Assembly (NCBI GenBank): GCA_958453305.1 | Contig: CAUDXH010000017.1 | Coordinates: forward strand, 1 to 38,110 | DNA length: 38,110 nucleotides | DNA from: an uncultured Bacteroides sp. | Lineage (GTDB): Bacteria > Bacteroidota > Bacteroidia > Bacteroidales > Bacteroidaceae | Direction: 5' to 3' | Shown: in pieces, positions 16,633 through 24,253 of the stretch | How positions within the stretch are numbered: the first letter of the stretch is position 1 | How the letters are laid out: each line of letters starts with the position of its first letter | The notes under the pieces: generated by a model | The model's database searches: none | What the model was told of the DNA's origin: nothing | What the model saw: only the letters and a program-made list of their open reading frames with translations | Position numbers and translations under genes: made by a program

Positions 16633-17235
16633 TTATTTCTTTGTCTGCGGATTGTAGCGTGCGTTCAATCCATCTACAATTTCTGAAGTGATGTTGAATG
16701 CCTGGTCGGCATACAGCAGGTTGTCGAATCCGGTATTGCTGATAATCAAGCTATATCCTTTATCCTTATTGTAGATTTTCAAGAAAGAGTTGATAGAGTC
16801 ACGCAGCTGCAAGCTGTTCTTCTGGTTTTCAGTCTGCAGGTCGTTAGCTAATTTTTCCTGAAGCTGTTGCAAATCGCGCTGTTTCTGTGCCAGACGAAGG
16901 TTTTCCTGTTCTGCACGTTCGCGGCTTGCAAAACCGTTATTTTCCAATTTACGCTGGAATTCGCGCATTTCTTTTTCCAGTTCTTTTGCTTTTTCGTTCA
17001 GCGTGGTACGGATGTTTTCTTCTTTCTGAATCATCAACTCGTTCAGGTCATTCCAATAACGATATTTGGTCAGCAGGGAGTCAATCTCTACATAAGCGAT
17101 TTTTAAGCTACCTGAACTAACCGCTGCAGGTGAAGAAGCAGTTGAGGCAGTTCCCTTGTTTTCTGCGCACTGTGCGAAGATGAACGCCATAGCCAGTGCT
17201 AAAAATCCATTGAGGATGTACTTTGTTCTTTTCAT
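16633..17235 (-). CDS. OmpH/Skp-like lipoprotein
   Basis: A 200-residue periplasmic protein related to the outer membrane protein chaperone Skp (OmpH). Residues 1-23 are a lipoprotein signal ending FAQC, so the mature protein is probably lipid anchored. IAYVEIDSLLTKY matches the family's first strand. Residues 65-145 are a long charged, glutamine-rich coiled coil, the tentacle region, followed by DKGYSLIISN and NITSEIVDGLN. Classical Skp is soluble, so the lipobox is a Bacteroidetes-type variation. The next gene upstream is a small membrane protein 24 bases away in the same direction. Confidence 0.85.
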   Translation of the reverse strand: MKRTKYILNGFLALAMAFIFAQCAENKGTASTASSPAAVSSGSLKIAYVEIDSLLTKYRYWNDLNELMIQKEENIRTTLNEKAKELEKEMREFQRKLENNGFASRERAEQENLRLAQKQRDLQQLQEKLANDLQTENQKNSLQLRDSINSFLKIYNKDKGYSLIISNTGFDNLLYADQAFNITSEIVDGLNARYNPQTKK

Positions 17236-17259
17236 AATGATTGTTTTCGTATCTTTTAG

Positions 17260-17493
17260 TTAATTATTAGCTGTATCAGTCAGACTTCTTCTTTCCGGAA
17301 TGGCATGTGGGTTTTCCTTTTGTGCCTCACGGTCTTGTGACTGCACGCATCCGATTCCTCGTTTACGCATTGCTTTATTTCCGCTGACGTGCGAGTTCGG
17401 AAAGCGTCCGTTCTTCTTTAAAAGGATTTTGACCGATAATAGTGCCATACAAATAGCAACTATTAACAGAGTAAATAAGATAATCTTAAGCAT
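17260..17493 (-). CDS. Small membrane protein, function unknown
   Basis: 77 residues. Residues 1-25 (LKIILFTLLIVAICMALLSVKILL) form one membrane helix, followed by a basic KKNGRFPNSHVSGNKAMRKRGIGCVQSQDREAQ segment and a variable tail. The conserved-looking middle after the helix, with its single cysteine, resembles small proteins seen widely in Bacteroides. A TATATTTG box lies upstream. It may be co-transcribed with the Skp-like gene. No function is known. Confidence 0.7.
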   Translation of the reverse strand: MLKIILFTLLIVAICMALLSVKILLKKNGRFPNSHVSGNKAMRKRGIGCVQSQDREAQKENPHAIPERRSLTDTANN

Positions 17494-17513
17494 TTCTTCT
17501 TAATTTTGTGGTG

Positions 17514-17521
17514 CAAATATA
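17514..17521 (-). promoter_or_regulatory. -7 box for the small membrane protein gene
   Basis: Minus-strand TATATTTG fits TAnnTTTG and lies 20 bases before the start codon. No good -33 element is seen. Confidence 0.4.
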
Positions 17522-17597
17522 AAGTTTTTGTCATTATATCTATCGGCTTTTGTGGCGAAAAAACACTTTTGCTTTAGGTAAACCAATTTATTTAACT

Positions 17598-17605
17598 TAT
17601 TTTTG
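17598..17605 (+). promoter_or_regulatory. -7 box for pepD
   Basis: TATTTTTG fits TAnnTTTG and lies 37 bases before the pepD start. The -33 element is not at the usual spacing. Confidence 0.4.
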
Positions 17606-17642
17606 CAAAACAATTAACTACTAATCTAAGTAAATTAAACAA

Positions 17643-19103
17643 ATGATGGAAAAGAATGAACTGAAACCAACCTGTGTGTTTCATTATTTTGAGGAAATAT
17701 GTAGAGTGCCGCGCCCTTCGAAGAAAGAAGAGAAGATTCGGGCTTATCTGGTGGATTTTGCGAAGCAGCATGGCTTGGAATACAAGGAAGATGAGATTGG
17801 AAATATCTTGATTAAAAAAAGCGCTACTCCGGGTATGGAAGACCGGAAAACGGTGATTCTGCAGTCGCACATGGATATGGTGTGTGAAAAGAATAATGAT
17901 ACGGAGCATGATTTCGATACGGATCCGATTCAGACGTATGTGGATGGTGAATGGTTGCGTGCCAAAGGAACTACGCTGGGGGCTGACAACGGAATCGGGG
18001 TGGCTACTGAACTGGCTGTACTGGCAGCCGATGATTTGCAGCATGGTCCGGTAGAGTGCTTGTTTACAGTGGACGAAGAAACCGGACTGACCGGTGCGTT
18101 TGCTTTGAAAGAGGGCTTTATGGACGGAGACATCTTGATTAATCTGGATTCAGAGGATGAGGGAGAATTATTTATAGGTTGTGCCGGTGGCGCAGGTACG
18201 AAAGCTGAATTTCCTTGTCCGATGGTGAAAGCGCCCGAAGGTTACTTCTTTTTCCGGGTTGCCGTTAAGGGGCTGACTGGCGGTCATTCAGGAGATGATA
18301 TCAATAAAGGCCGTGCGAATGCCAATAAGTTGCTGAACCGTTACCTGATGCAGCTGATGCACCGGTATGATTTACGTCTGTGCATGATTGACGGTGGAAA
18401 TCTGCATAATGCGATTCCGCGTGAGGCGTCTGCTTTGTGTGCGGTTCCGATGGCAGAAAAGGAATCGGTGCGGGTGGATTTGAATATCTTCTTGGCTGAA
18501 GTGGAAAACGAATATGCTGTTACTGAACCGAACCTGACGATGGAGCTTGAATCGGAAGCTGCTCAGCCGGAGGTTATGGAAGTAGAGGCTATGAAGCGTT
18601 TCCTGCATGCCATTTATGCGGTTCATAATGGGGTATATGCCATGAGTCAGGATATGGAAGGATTGGTGGAAACATCTTCGAATCTGGCTTCTATCAAGCA
18701 GCGTGACGGAAAACTGCTGGTGGTAACCAGTCAGCGAAGCTCAATTCATTCGTCGCGTAAGGATATGTCGCAGATGGTGCGTTCTGCCTTTGAACTGGGT
18801 GGTGCGGTGACTGAAACCGGGGATGGCTATCCGGGATGGAAACCGAACCGTGCATCTGAAATTCTGAAAGTTTCTGTCGACAGTTACGTGCGCTTGTTTG
18901 GAGTAGAGCCTAAAATTAAAGCGATTCATGCGGGACTGGAATGTGGCTTGTTCCTGGAAAAATATCCTTCTTTGGATATGGTGTCGTTCGGTCCTACTTT
19001 GCGTGGGGTACATTCGCCTGATGAGCGTATGCTGATTCCTACCGTTGAGAAGTTCTGGCTGCATTTGCTGGATGTGCTGGCTCATGTTCCGGTACGGGAA
19101 TAA
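17643..19103 (+). CDS. pepD: Aminoacyl-histidine dipeptidase (M20 family, PepD)
   Basis: A 486-residue cytosolic zinc peptidase that splits Xaa-His dipeptides such as carnosine. The di-zinc ligands are visible: HMDM (H76, D78), GADNGIG (D115), DEETG (catalytic E145 and ligand E146), NLDSED and a C-terminal HAGLECG. The inserted lid domain begins near residue 210 with GLTGGHSGDDI. Length is as expected for PepD. The first two codons are both ATG, so the start may be one codon later. It is six bases upstream of the EEP-fold gene, so the two may be co-transcribed. Confidence 0.92.
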   Translation: MMEKNELKPTCVFHYFEEICRVPRPSKKEEKIRAYLVDFAKQHGLEYKEDEIGNILIKKSATPGMEDRKTVILQSHMDMVCEKNNDTEHDFDTDPIQTYVDGEWLRAKGTTLGADNGIGVATELAVLAADDLQHGPVECLFTVDEETGLTGAFALKEGFMDGDILINLDSEDEGELFIGCAGGAGTKAEFPCPMVKAPEGYFFFRVAVKGLTGGHSGDDINKGRANANKLLNRYLMQLMHRYDLRLCMIDGGNLHNAIPREASALCAVPMAEKESVRVDLNIFLAEVENEYAVTEPNLTMELESEAAQPEVMEVEAMKRFLHAIYAVHNGVYAMSQDMEGLVETSSNLASIKQRDGKLLVVTSQRSSIHSSRKDMSQMVRSAFELGGAVTETGDGYPGWKPNRASEILKVSVDSYVRLFGVEPKIKAIHAGLECGLFLEKYPSLDMVSFGPTLRGVHSPDERMLIPTVEKFWLHLLDVLAHVPVRE

Positions 19104-19109
19104 ATAAAC

Positions 19110-20129
19110 ATGTATTTATACTGTTTTTTGCTGTGGGCAGTCGGAATGTGTGTATTTCCGGCTGCCCTGACAGCTCAGCAGGAGTTCCGCATTATGGAAT
19201 ATAATGTGGAAAACCTGTTTGACTGCCGTCATGATTCTTTGAAGAATGACCATGAGTTTCTTCCGGAAAGTGTGAGGGGATGGAGTTTCTCTCGTTATAG
19301 CCAAAAATTGGCGAATATTGCCAAAGTGATACTGGCTGCCGGAGGAGAGCAGGCTCCTGACATCGTGGGGTTGTGTGAGATTGAAAATGAACATTGTGTC
19401 AAGGGATTGGTGAGGTATTCTCCTTTGCGTGAGGTGGGGTACAGGTATGTAATTACTCGGTCTCCGGACGAGCGGGGAATTGATGTTGCTTTATTGTATC
19501 AGCCACAGACGTTCAGATTGCTTGCCAAACGGGTTATTCCGATTCCTTCTGAAGAAATAAAACGCCGTCCTACCCGCGATATTCTGCATGTTACCGGAAT
19601 GGTGGTTTCGGGTGATACGCTGGATGTGTTTGTGTGTCATATGCCTTCACGTTCGGGAGGGGAGAAGGAAACAGAGCCTTATCGACTGTTTACTTCCGGC
19701 TTTTTGCGTAGAGCTGCCGATTCGATTATGGTAATCAGACAGAGTCCGAATGTGATTGTGATGGGTGATTTTAATGATTATCCTGAGAACCGTGCGCTGG
19801 TTGAGGTGCTTGGGGCGGTGAAGCCGGAGGGAAAACTGCACTCTTGCGGACTATATAATCTGATGGCGGGAAAGCCGGGAGGCACGTATCGCTTCAGAGG
19901 TGAATGGGGGATGCTTGACCAGATGATAGTGAATGGCTTTCTGCTGGGTGAGAATCCGCGTATCCATACGGCTTATGAGGAGGCGCAGGTGCTGCGTTTC
20001 CCTTTCCTTTTGGAAGAAGATGAACGCTATGGAGGGGATACTCCTTTCCGTACGTATAAGGGGATGCGTTATCAGGGTGGTTACAGTGATCATTTGCCGC
20101 TTTTGCTGAAGTTAAGCATCCGTGAATAA
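19110..20129 (+). CDS. Secreted endonuclease/exonuclease/phosphatase-fold protein
   Basis: 339 residues with an N-terminal signal peptide (MYLYCFLLWAVGMCVFPAALTAQQ). The EEP motifs are clear: MEYNVENLFD (N metal region), GLCEIENE (catalytic glutamate), VCHMPSR, MGDFNDYPENR (aspartate and asparagine) and YSDHLPLLLKL (terminal aspartate-histidine pair). The family hydrolyses phosphodiesters in nucleic acids or lipids; in gut Bacteroides a periplasmic or surface nuclease or phosphatase is plausible. The substrate cannot be read. It follows pepD by six bases. Confidence 0.88.
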   Translation: MYLYCFLLWAVGMCVFPAALTAQQEFRIMEYNVENLFDCRHDSLKNDHEFLPESVRGWSFSRYSQKLANIAKVILAAGGEQAPDIVGLCEIENEHCVKGLVRYSPLREVGYRYVITRSPDERGIDVALLYQPQTFRLLAKRVIPIPSEEIKRRPTRDILHVTGMVVSGDTLDVFVCHMPSRSGGEKETEPYRLFTSGFLRRAADSIMVIRQSPNVIVMGDFNDYPENRALVEVLGAVKPEGKLHSCGLYNLMAGKPGGTYRFRGEWGMLDQMIVNGFLLGENPRIHTAYEEAQVLRFPFLLEEDERYGGDTPFRTYKGMRYQGGYSDHLPLLLKLSIRE

Positions 20130-20182
20130 ATGGGAGATGGCGTAAATTCTCAATTTATGCATATCCCCGGGAAATAGATGAA

Positions 20183-20232
20183 AATTGATGACCTCCCCGC
20201 TGCCCTGATGGAAAGCGGGGAGGTCGTCAATT
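20183..20232. terminator. Hairpin between convergent genes
   Basis: Nineteen-base arms (20183-20201 and 20214-20232, one G-U pair) are rich in GC. T tails are short on both strands, but the position between convergent genes suggests a two-way terminator. Confidence 0.75.
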
Positions 20233-20282
20233 TGTGGGTAATCTTACAAAGAGATATAGAGTGATTTAATGGAAATCGCGGA

Positions 20283-21641
20283 TTACTTGCTGAACTCTTT
20301 ATGGAATTCCACTACGGCTTCGATGCCTTTCCGGAAGATGTCTAACGAGAAGTTTTCATTCGGCGAGTGGATGGCATTGCTTTCCAGACCGAATCCCATC
20401 AATACGGTCTTGATGCCAAGGATTTGCTCAAAGTCGCTGATGATAGGAATGCTTCCTCCGCGGCGCACAGCCAATGGCTTCTGACCGAATGCTTTGGTGA
20501 AGCCCGCTTCTGCGGCACGATAAGCTGGAAGGCTGATGGGGCATACGTATCCTTCGCCGCCGTGCATGGGGGTTACTTTGATATCTACATAGTCGGGAGT
20601 TATTTCACGGATGTAGTCTATAAACAGTTGGGAGATTTTTTCATGGTTCTGATGGGGAACGAGACGGCTGGATACTTTGGCATAGGCTTTCGACGGAAGT
20701 ACGGTCTTTGAACCTTCTCCGGTGTATCCTCCCCAGATGCCGCAGATGTCAAAAGACGGACGGCAGCTGTTGCGCTCCAGGGTGGAGTAGCCTTTTTCGC
20801 CTTTCAGTGCCTTTACTCCGATGGCTGCCATGTATTTGGATTCGTCGAAGGGAATGTGGGCTATCATTTCCCGTTCTTCGGCAGGAACTTCTTCTACATC
20901 GTCATAAAAATGAGGGATGGTGATGCGCCCGTCTTCATCTACAATCTGAGCCAGCAGGCTGCAGAGGGTGTTGATGGGGTTGGCTACGGCTCCTCCGAAG
21001 TGTCCGGAGTGGAGGTCGCGGTTCGGTCCTGTCACTTCTATTTCCCAATAAGCAAGTCCGCGGAGCCCGGTGGTGAGTGAGGGTAGATCAGCACCCAGCA
21101 TGCTGGTATCTGATACCAGGATAACATCGGCTTTCAGCAGGTCTTTGTGTTCTTTCAGGAAGGCGTTCAGGCTGGGGGAGCCGATTTCTTCTTCTCCTTC
21201 AAAAATGAATTTCACGTTGTGGCGCAACAGTCCTTCGTGTACCATATATTCAAAAGCTTTGGCTTGAATCATGGCTTGTCCTTTATCGTCGTCGGCACCA
21301 CGTGCCCAAATGCGTCCGTCGCGGATCTCGGGAGCAAAGGGGGCGCTTTTCCATAACTCCAGGGGTTCGGCTGGCATCACATCGTAGTGGGCATAGACCA
21401 GCACGGTAGGGGCTTCGGGGTGGATTATTTTTTCGGCATATACCAAGGGGTTGCCTTGAGAAGGCATAATCACGGCTTTGTCTGCTCCTGCTTTTAAAAG
21501 GAGCTGTTTCCATTGTTCGGCACAAGCCTGCATGTCATTTTTATGTTCAGGCAGTGCGCTGATACTGGGAATTCGGATAAGGCTGAATAACTCTTCTAGA
21601 AAGCGGCTCTCATTTTCCTGTATGTATTGTTTAATATCCAT
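20283..21641 (-). CDS. M20 family dipeptidase (carnosinase/DUG1-like)
   Basis: A 452-residue metallopeptidase with YAHYDVMP (H85, D87), GADDDKGQ (bridging aspartate), FEGEEEIGS (catalytic and ligand glutamates), LVSDTSMLG, GPNRDLHSGHFGG in the dimerisation domain and NAIHSPNEN at the C-terminus (last histidine). It belongs to the CNDP/DUG1 group that cleaves short peptides, usually in the cytosol. It is transcribed convergently with the EEP gene and divergently from the lipoprotein gene. A weak TATCTTCG box lies upstream at 21667-21674. Confidence 0.92.
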   Translation of the reverse strand: MDIKQYIQENESRFLEELFSLIRIPSISALPEHKNDMQACAEQWKQLLLKAGADKAVIMPSQGNPLVYAEKIIHPEAPTVLVYAHYDVMPAEPLELWKSAPFAPEIRDGRIWARGADDDKGQAMIQAKAFEYMVHEGLLRHNVKFIFEGEEEIGSPSLNAFLKEHKDLLKADVILVSDTSMLGADLPSLTTGLRGLAYWEIEVTGPNRDLHSGHFGGAVANPINTLCSLLAQIVDEDGRITIPHFYDDVEEVPAEEREMIAHIPFDESKYMAAIGVKALKGEKGYSTLERNSCRPSFDICGIWGGYTGEGSKTVLPSKAYAKVSSRLVPHQNHEKISQLFIDYIREITPDYVDIKVTPMHGGEGYVCPISLPAYRAAEAGFTKAFGQKPLAVRRGGSIPIISDFEQILGIKTVLMGFGLESNAIHSPNENFSLDIFRKGIEAVVEFHKEFSK

Positions 21642-21684
21642 AAGCTATAAGTTTTTGTTTTGGTTACGAAGATAGGGAAAGTTT

Positions 21685-21713
21685 TTGTTTTTTGAAACTT
21701 CTGTGTATCTTTG
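21685..21713 (+). promoter_or_regulatory. Promoter for the lipoprotein gene
   Basis: TTG at 21685-21687 and TATCTTTG at 21706-21713 are 18 bases apart, close to the Bacteroides consensus spacing. Confidence 0.55.
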
Positions 21714-21782
21714 GCAGCAAATAAAGGAGTCGGTTTGGGCAAGTTTTGTTTGTCAACTGCTACCTGCTTAACTAAATAGATT

Positions 21783-22229
21783 ATGAATAAAATGTGGAAT
21801 TTTGGAAAAACAGGGATTGTAGCTGTTTTCTGCCTGTTGGTTACATTGCTGTTCTCATCGTGTGAAGAAACGTTTATACATGCCGACCGTGCTATGCCGG
21901 GGGTATGGGTCATAGATGATATTTATGATATCTCGCCAGAGGGACTTGTAGATATGCCCTTCCGTATTGGTGATGAGGTGGAGTTTATGGATGATGGTTG
22001 CTTTTTTTTATATGATGGCCGCTATGAATATGATGGCAACTGGTGGGTGGAAGAGCACTTTAATGCTACTTATATCTGTATCAAAATGGAGGGCTATAGA
22101 GATCCAATCAGAGGACGTATCAGTGATGTGTATGCCGGACGGGTGGTTTGGTCGGTTTATCCTCATTATATAAGTGATTATTGGGCGGGAGAACCGGTGA
22201 CAGAAGTGACTTTTCTAAGAATAGACTGA
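21783..22229 (+). CDS. Lipoprotein of unknown function
   Basis: 148 residues with a clear lipoprotein signal: FGKTGIVAVFCLLVTLLFSSC, with the lipobox cysteine near residue 27. The mature part is acidic and rich in tyrosine and tryptophan, with alternating beta-like strands (GVWVIDDIYDI, VEFMDDGCFFLYDGRYEYDGNWWVEE, TYICIKME). This resembles the small lipocalin-like or lysozyme-inhibitor-like domains of Bacteroides lipoproteins. It stands alone between a promoter and a two-way terminator. I do not recognise the family. Confidence 0.8.
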   Translation: MNKMWNFGKTGIVAVFCLLVTLLFSSCEETFIHADRAMPGVWVIDDIYDISPEGLVDMPFRIGDEVEFMDDGCFFLYDGRYEYDGNWWVEEHFNATYICIKMEGYRDPIRGRISDVYAGRVVWSVYPHYISDYWAGEPVTEVTFLRID

Positions 22230-22237
22230 AAGATAGC

Positions 22238-22273
22238 AAAAAAAACGGAGCGTTTTATCGCTCCGTTTTTTTT
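22238..22273. terminator. Two-way terminator
   Basis: Seven-base GC-rich arms CGGAGCG / CGCTCCG with a six-base loop are flanked by eight A and eight T. They serve the lipoprotein gene and the opposing BrkB-like gene. Confidence 0.92.
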
Positions 22274-22278
22274 ATTGC

Positions 22279-23592
22279 CTAAAGATCTTTCAGAAGAATC
22301 CGGTTGTTTTGTTCTGTAAATTCTTTACGTGCCTTGATCAGTACTTTCCATGAGTCGGGATAGCGGGCGTTGTCTATTTTGAAATCTTCTGAGCCGTTCA
22401 TGTCTAATTTGGTGAGAAGCATGCCTACCGTCAGACGGTTAATGTCTACTCCGGGGATATAGGTAATGTCTCTTCCTTTTTCGTCGCTTACTGCCTCGTA
22501 GATTAAGTGCATGTCTTGCAGTTCATATAAAATCCGCTTGGTCAGCCGGATTGGAATGCGGTGTTCCCTGCTCAGCTCTTCTGCCGTATAAGGGGCTTTT
22601 ACCTGTTCAAACCGTTTGCAGATGGCTGCAAGAATGATGGTGCAGAAGAAATCATGGTAGCGGCGGCTGATGTTCTCGGTCTCTTTATCGAAACTGAAGG
22701 CATCGAGGTTTTGGCTGATGTAGCTCATTTCTGCTCCGAGGAGGCAGATAGTCCATGAAATTTGAGTCCATAATAGGAACATGGGGATGGCGGCGAAGCT
22801 TCCGTAGATGGCATTGTAGTTTGATACCCAAATCTGGCTGTTGATGTAGAAATACTGGAATGCCTGGAAGGCGCTTCCTGCCAGAATGCCCGGCAGTATG
22901 GCATGGCTGAGGCGTACTTTAGTGTTGGGGATAAAAACGAACAGTCCGATAAACATGCCCCATGTAAGGGTATAAGGTATCATGCGGACCAGGAACTTCA
23001 GCACCGGTCCGAGGACCAGATAGTTATCCATCTGTTTCACGTACGTAGTCATGAAGATGGTCAATCCGCTGGAGATAACAATCAGTAGCGGAAGAAGTAA
23101 CAACATGGAAAAATAGTCGGTTATCTTCCGGAATACAGTACGGGGGTGTTTCACCTGCCAGATGGCATTGAAGCTGCGTTCGATGTTATCGGTCAGGATG
23201 AGTACGGTCCAAAGCAGCATGATTAAGCCCACTCCGATGAAAATGCCGCTTTGTGCATGTTCCAGATAAGAGTTGACCCAGGTTATGACTAGCTCAGCCT
23301 GCTGTCCGGTGACACCTGTACGGAACTGGTTTTCCATCAGGGCGTCAAAACCTAATCCTCGCGCAATGGCAAAAAGAAGGGCAAGAATGGGGATGATGGA
23401 GAGCAGGGTACTGTAGGTCAGGGCTGAGGCACGCACGGGAATGCGGTCGGCTGTAAATTGACGGATAGAAAGGAGGACGATTTTTATGCAAGCATAGATG
23501 CGGTGTTGCAGAGGTGTTGCCTCCTCATCGGTTACACGCCAGATGCCGACGGTGAGAAACTGAAGCCAGTTTTTGATTTTAGCCTGATTCAT
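22279..23592 (-). CDS. YihY/BrkB family inner membrane protein
   Basis: 437 residues. Residues 30-300 hold the YihY/virulence-factor BrkB domain with about six membrane helices (PVRASALTYSTLLSIIPILALLFAIARG, FIGVGLIMLLWTVLILTDNIERSFNAIW, GSFAAIPMFLLWTQISWTICLLGAEMSY). A cytoplasmic C-terminal extension resembles a winged helix (EELSREHRIPIRLTKRILYELQDM). The family was once misnamed ribonuclease BN; its role is uncertain, possibly transport or envelope integrity. It lies 34 bases downstream of the RNase P RNA gene in the same direction. Confidence 0.88.
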   Translation of the reverse strand: MNQAKIKNWLQFLTVGIWRVTDEEATPLQHRIYACIKIVLLSIRQFTADRIPVRASALTYSTLLSIIPILALLFAIARGLGFDALMENQFRTGVTGQQAELVITWVNSYLEHAQSGIFIGVGLIMLLWTVLILTDNIERSFNAIWQVKHPRTVFRKITDYFSMLLLLPLLIVISSGLTIFMTTYVKQMDNYLVLGPVLKFLVRMIPYTLTWGMFIGLFVFIPNTKVRLSHAILPGILAGSAFQAFQYFYINSQIWVSNYNAIYGSFAAIPMFLLWTQISWTICLLGAEMSYISQNLDAFSFDKETENISRRYHDFFCTIILAAICKRFEQVKAPYTAEELSREHRIPIRLTKRILYELQDMHLIYEAVSDEKGRDITYIPGVDINRLTVGMLLTKLDMNGSEDFKIDNARYPDSWKVLIKARKEFTEQNNRILLKDL

Positions 23593-23626
23593 GGAATAAG
23601 TTTAGGTAAAAGGATCAAGGAAAAAA

Positions 23627-24001
23627 AGAGATGCAGCCGGCCGATAAGCCGGGTTCTGTTTCCCGATAAACGGGATGTCTGTCATTTATCTACGCTTTCC
23701 GTCACCGAAAAGCTCTAGCGGTCCACCCTCCGACGTGGGGCGAGCAACCCTCGTTAATGCCGGTTTACATGACCTTACAACTCCTAAGATGCACAGCCTG
23801 TATGTCGCCATACAGCTGGTAGGCTCTTACCCTACCTTCTCACCCTTGCCTTTACGGAGAAAGGCGGTTATTTTCTTCTGCATTACTCCACCCTCGCGGA
23901 TAGCTTTCTGTTAGGAAGTAGGATGCTCTGTGTTGCCCGGACTTTCCTCTTTTACATTTAGAATAAATGCACCAGCGACAGACTGTCCGACTGCAATCTC
24001 T
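23627..24001 (-). ncRNA. rnpB: RNase P RNA, bacterial type A
   Basis: This is the catalytic RNA that matures tRNA 5' ends. The minus strand shows the universal GAGGAAAGTCCGGGC block (23957-23940 region), a GCGAGGGTGGAG block, and the 3' AACCCGGCTTATCGGCCGGC block. The 5' end (24001-23987) and 3' end (23640-23627) pair as helix P1 with one bulge. A run of seven T follows on the minus strand (23627-23621). The length of about 375 fits. Protein frames predicted across this region are spurious. Confidence 0.95.
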
Positions 24002-24005
24002 GGGG

Positions 24006-24013
24006 CAAAGGTA
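24006..24013 (-). promoter_or_regulatory. -7 box of rnpB
   Basis: Minus-strand TACCTTTG ends four bases before the P1 helix, which places transcription start at the RNA 5' end. No clear -33 element is seen. Confidence 0.6.
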
Positions 24014-24041
24014 CGTAATAAAACTGAAATATGACGGAATT

Positions 24042-24103
24042 TTTGTCAGAAATATTGAATGTGTCAGTAAACTGACTGATAATGAATGTAAATTTGTCAG
24101 TTT
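24042..24103. repeat. Cluster of TTTGTCAG / GTCAGT motifs upstream of htrA
   Basis: Within the 250-base gap between rnpB and htrA, TTTGTCAG occurs at 24042-24049 and 24093-24100. GTCAGT-AA-ACTGAC forms a perfect palindrome at 24063-24076. The rest of the gap shows a weak TACTTTAG box near 24194 and nothing else. The cluster may be an operator or sigma-factor site for the stress protease gene. Confidence 0.4.
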
Positions 24104-24253
24104 CCTCCGTTAAGCGCGGTTAATGAGAAAAGTTTCTTTGTTAAAAGACGGAAAAAAGACATGACAAGGTGTACAACTGTATGTTTTTTGTTCTACTTTA
24201 GCAACTGAAAGGTTAAAACACTATTGAAATTAACAATTAAGAATAATAAGATT

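Noticed and set aside
23675..23914. Plus-strand open frames of about 80 residues across 23458-23914
   Set aside because: They lie over the 5' end of the BrkB-like gene and the RNase P RNA on the other strand; the translated sequences have no protein character.
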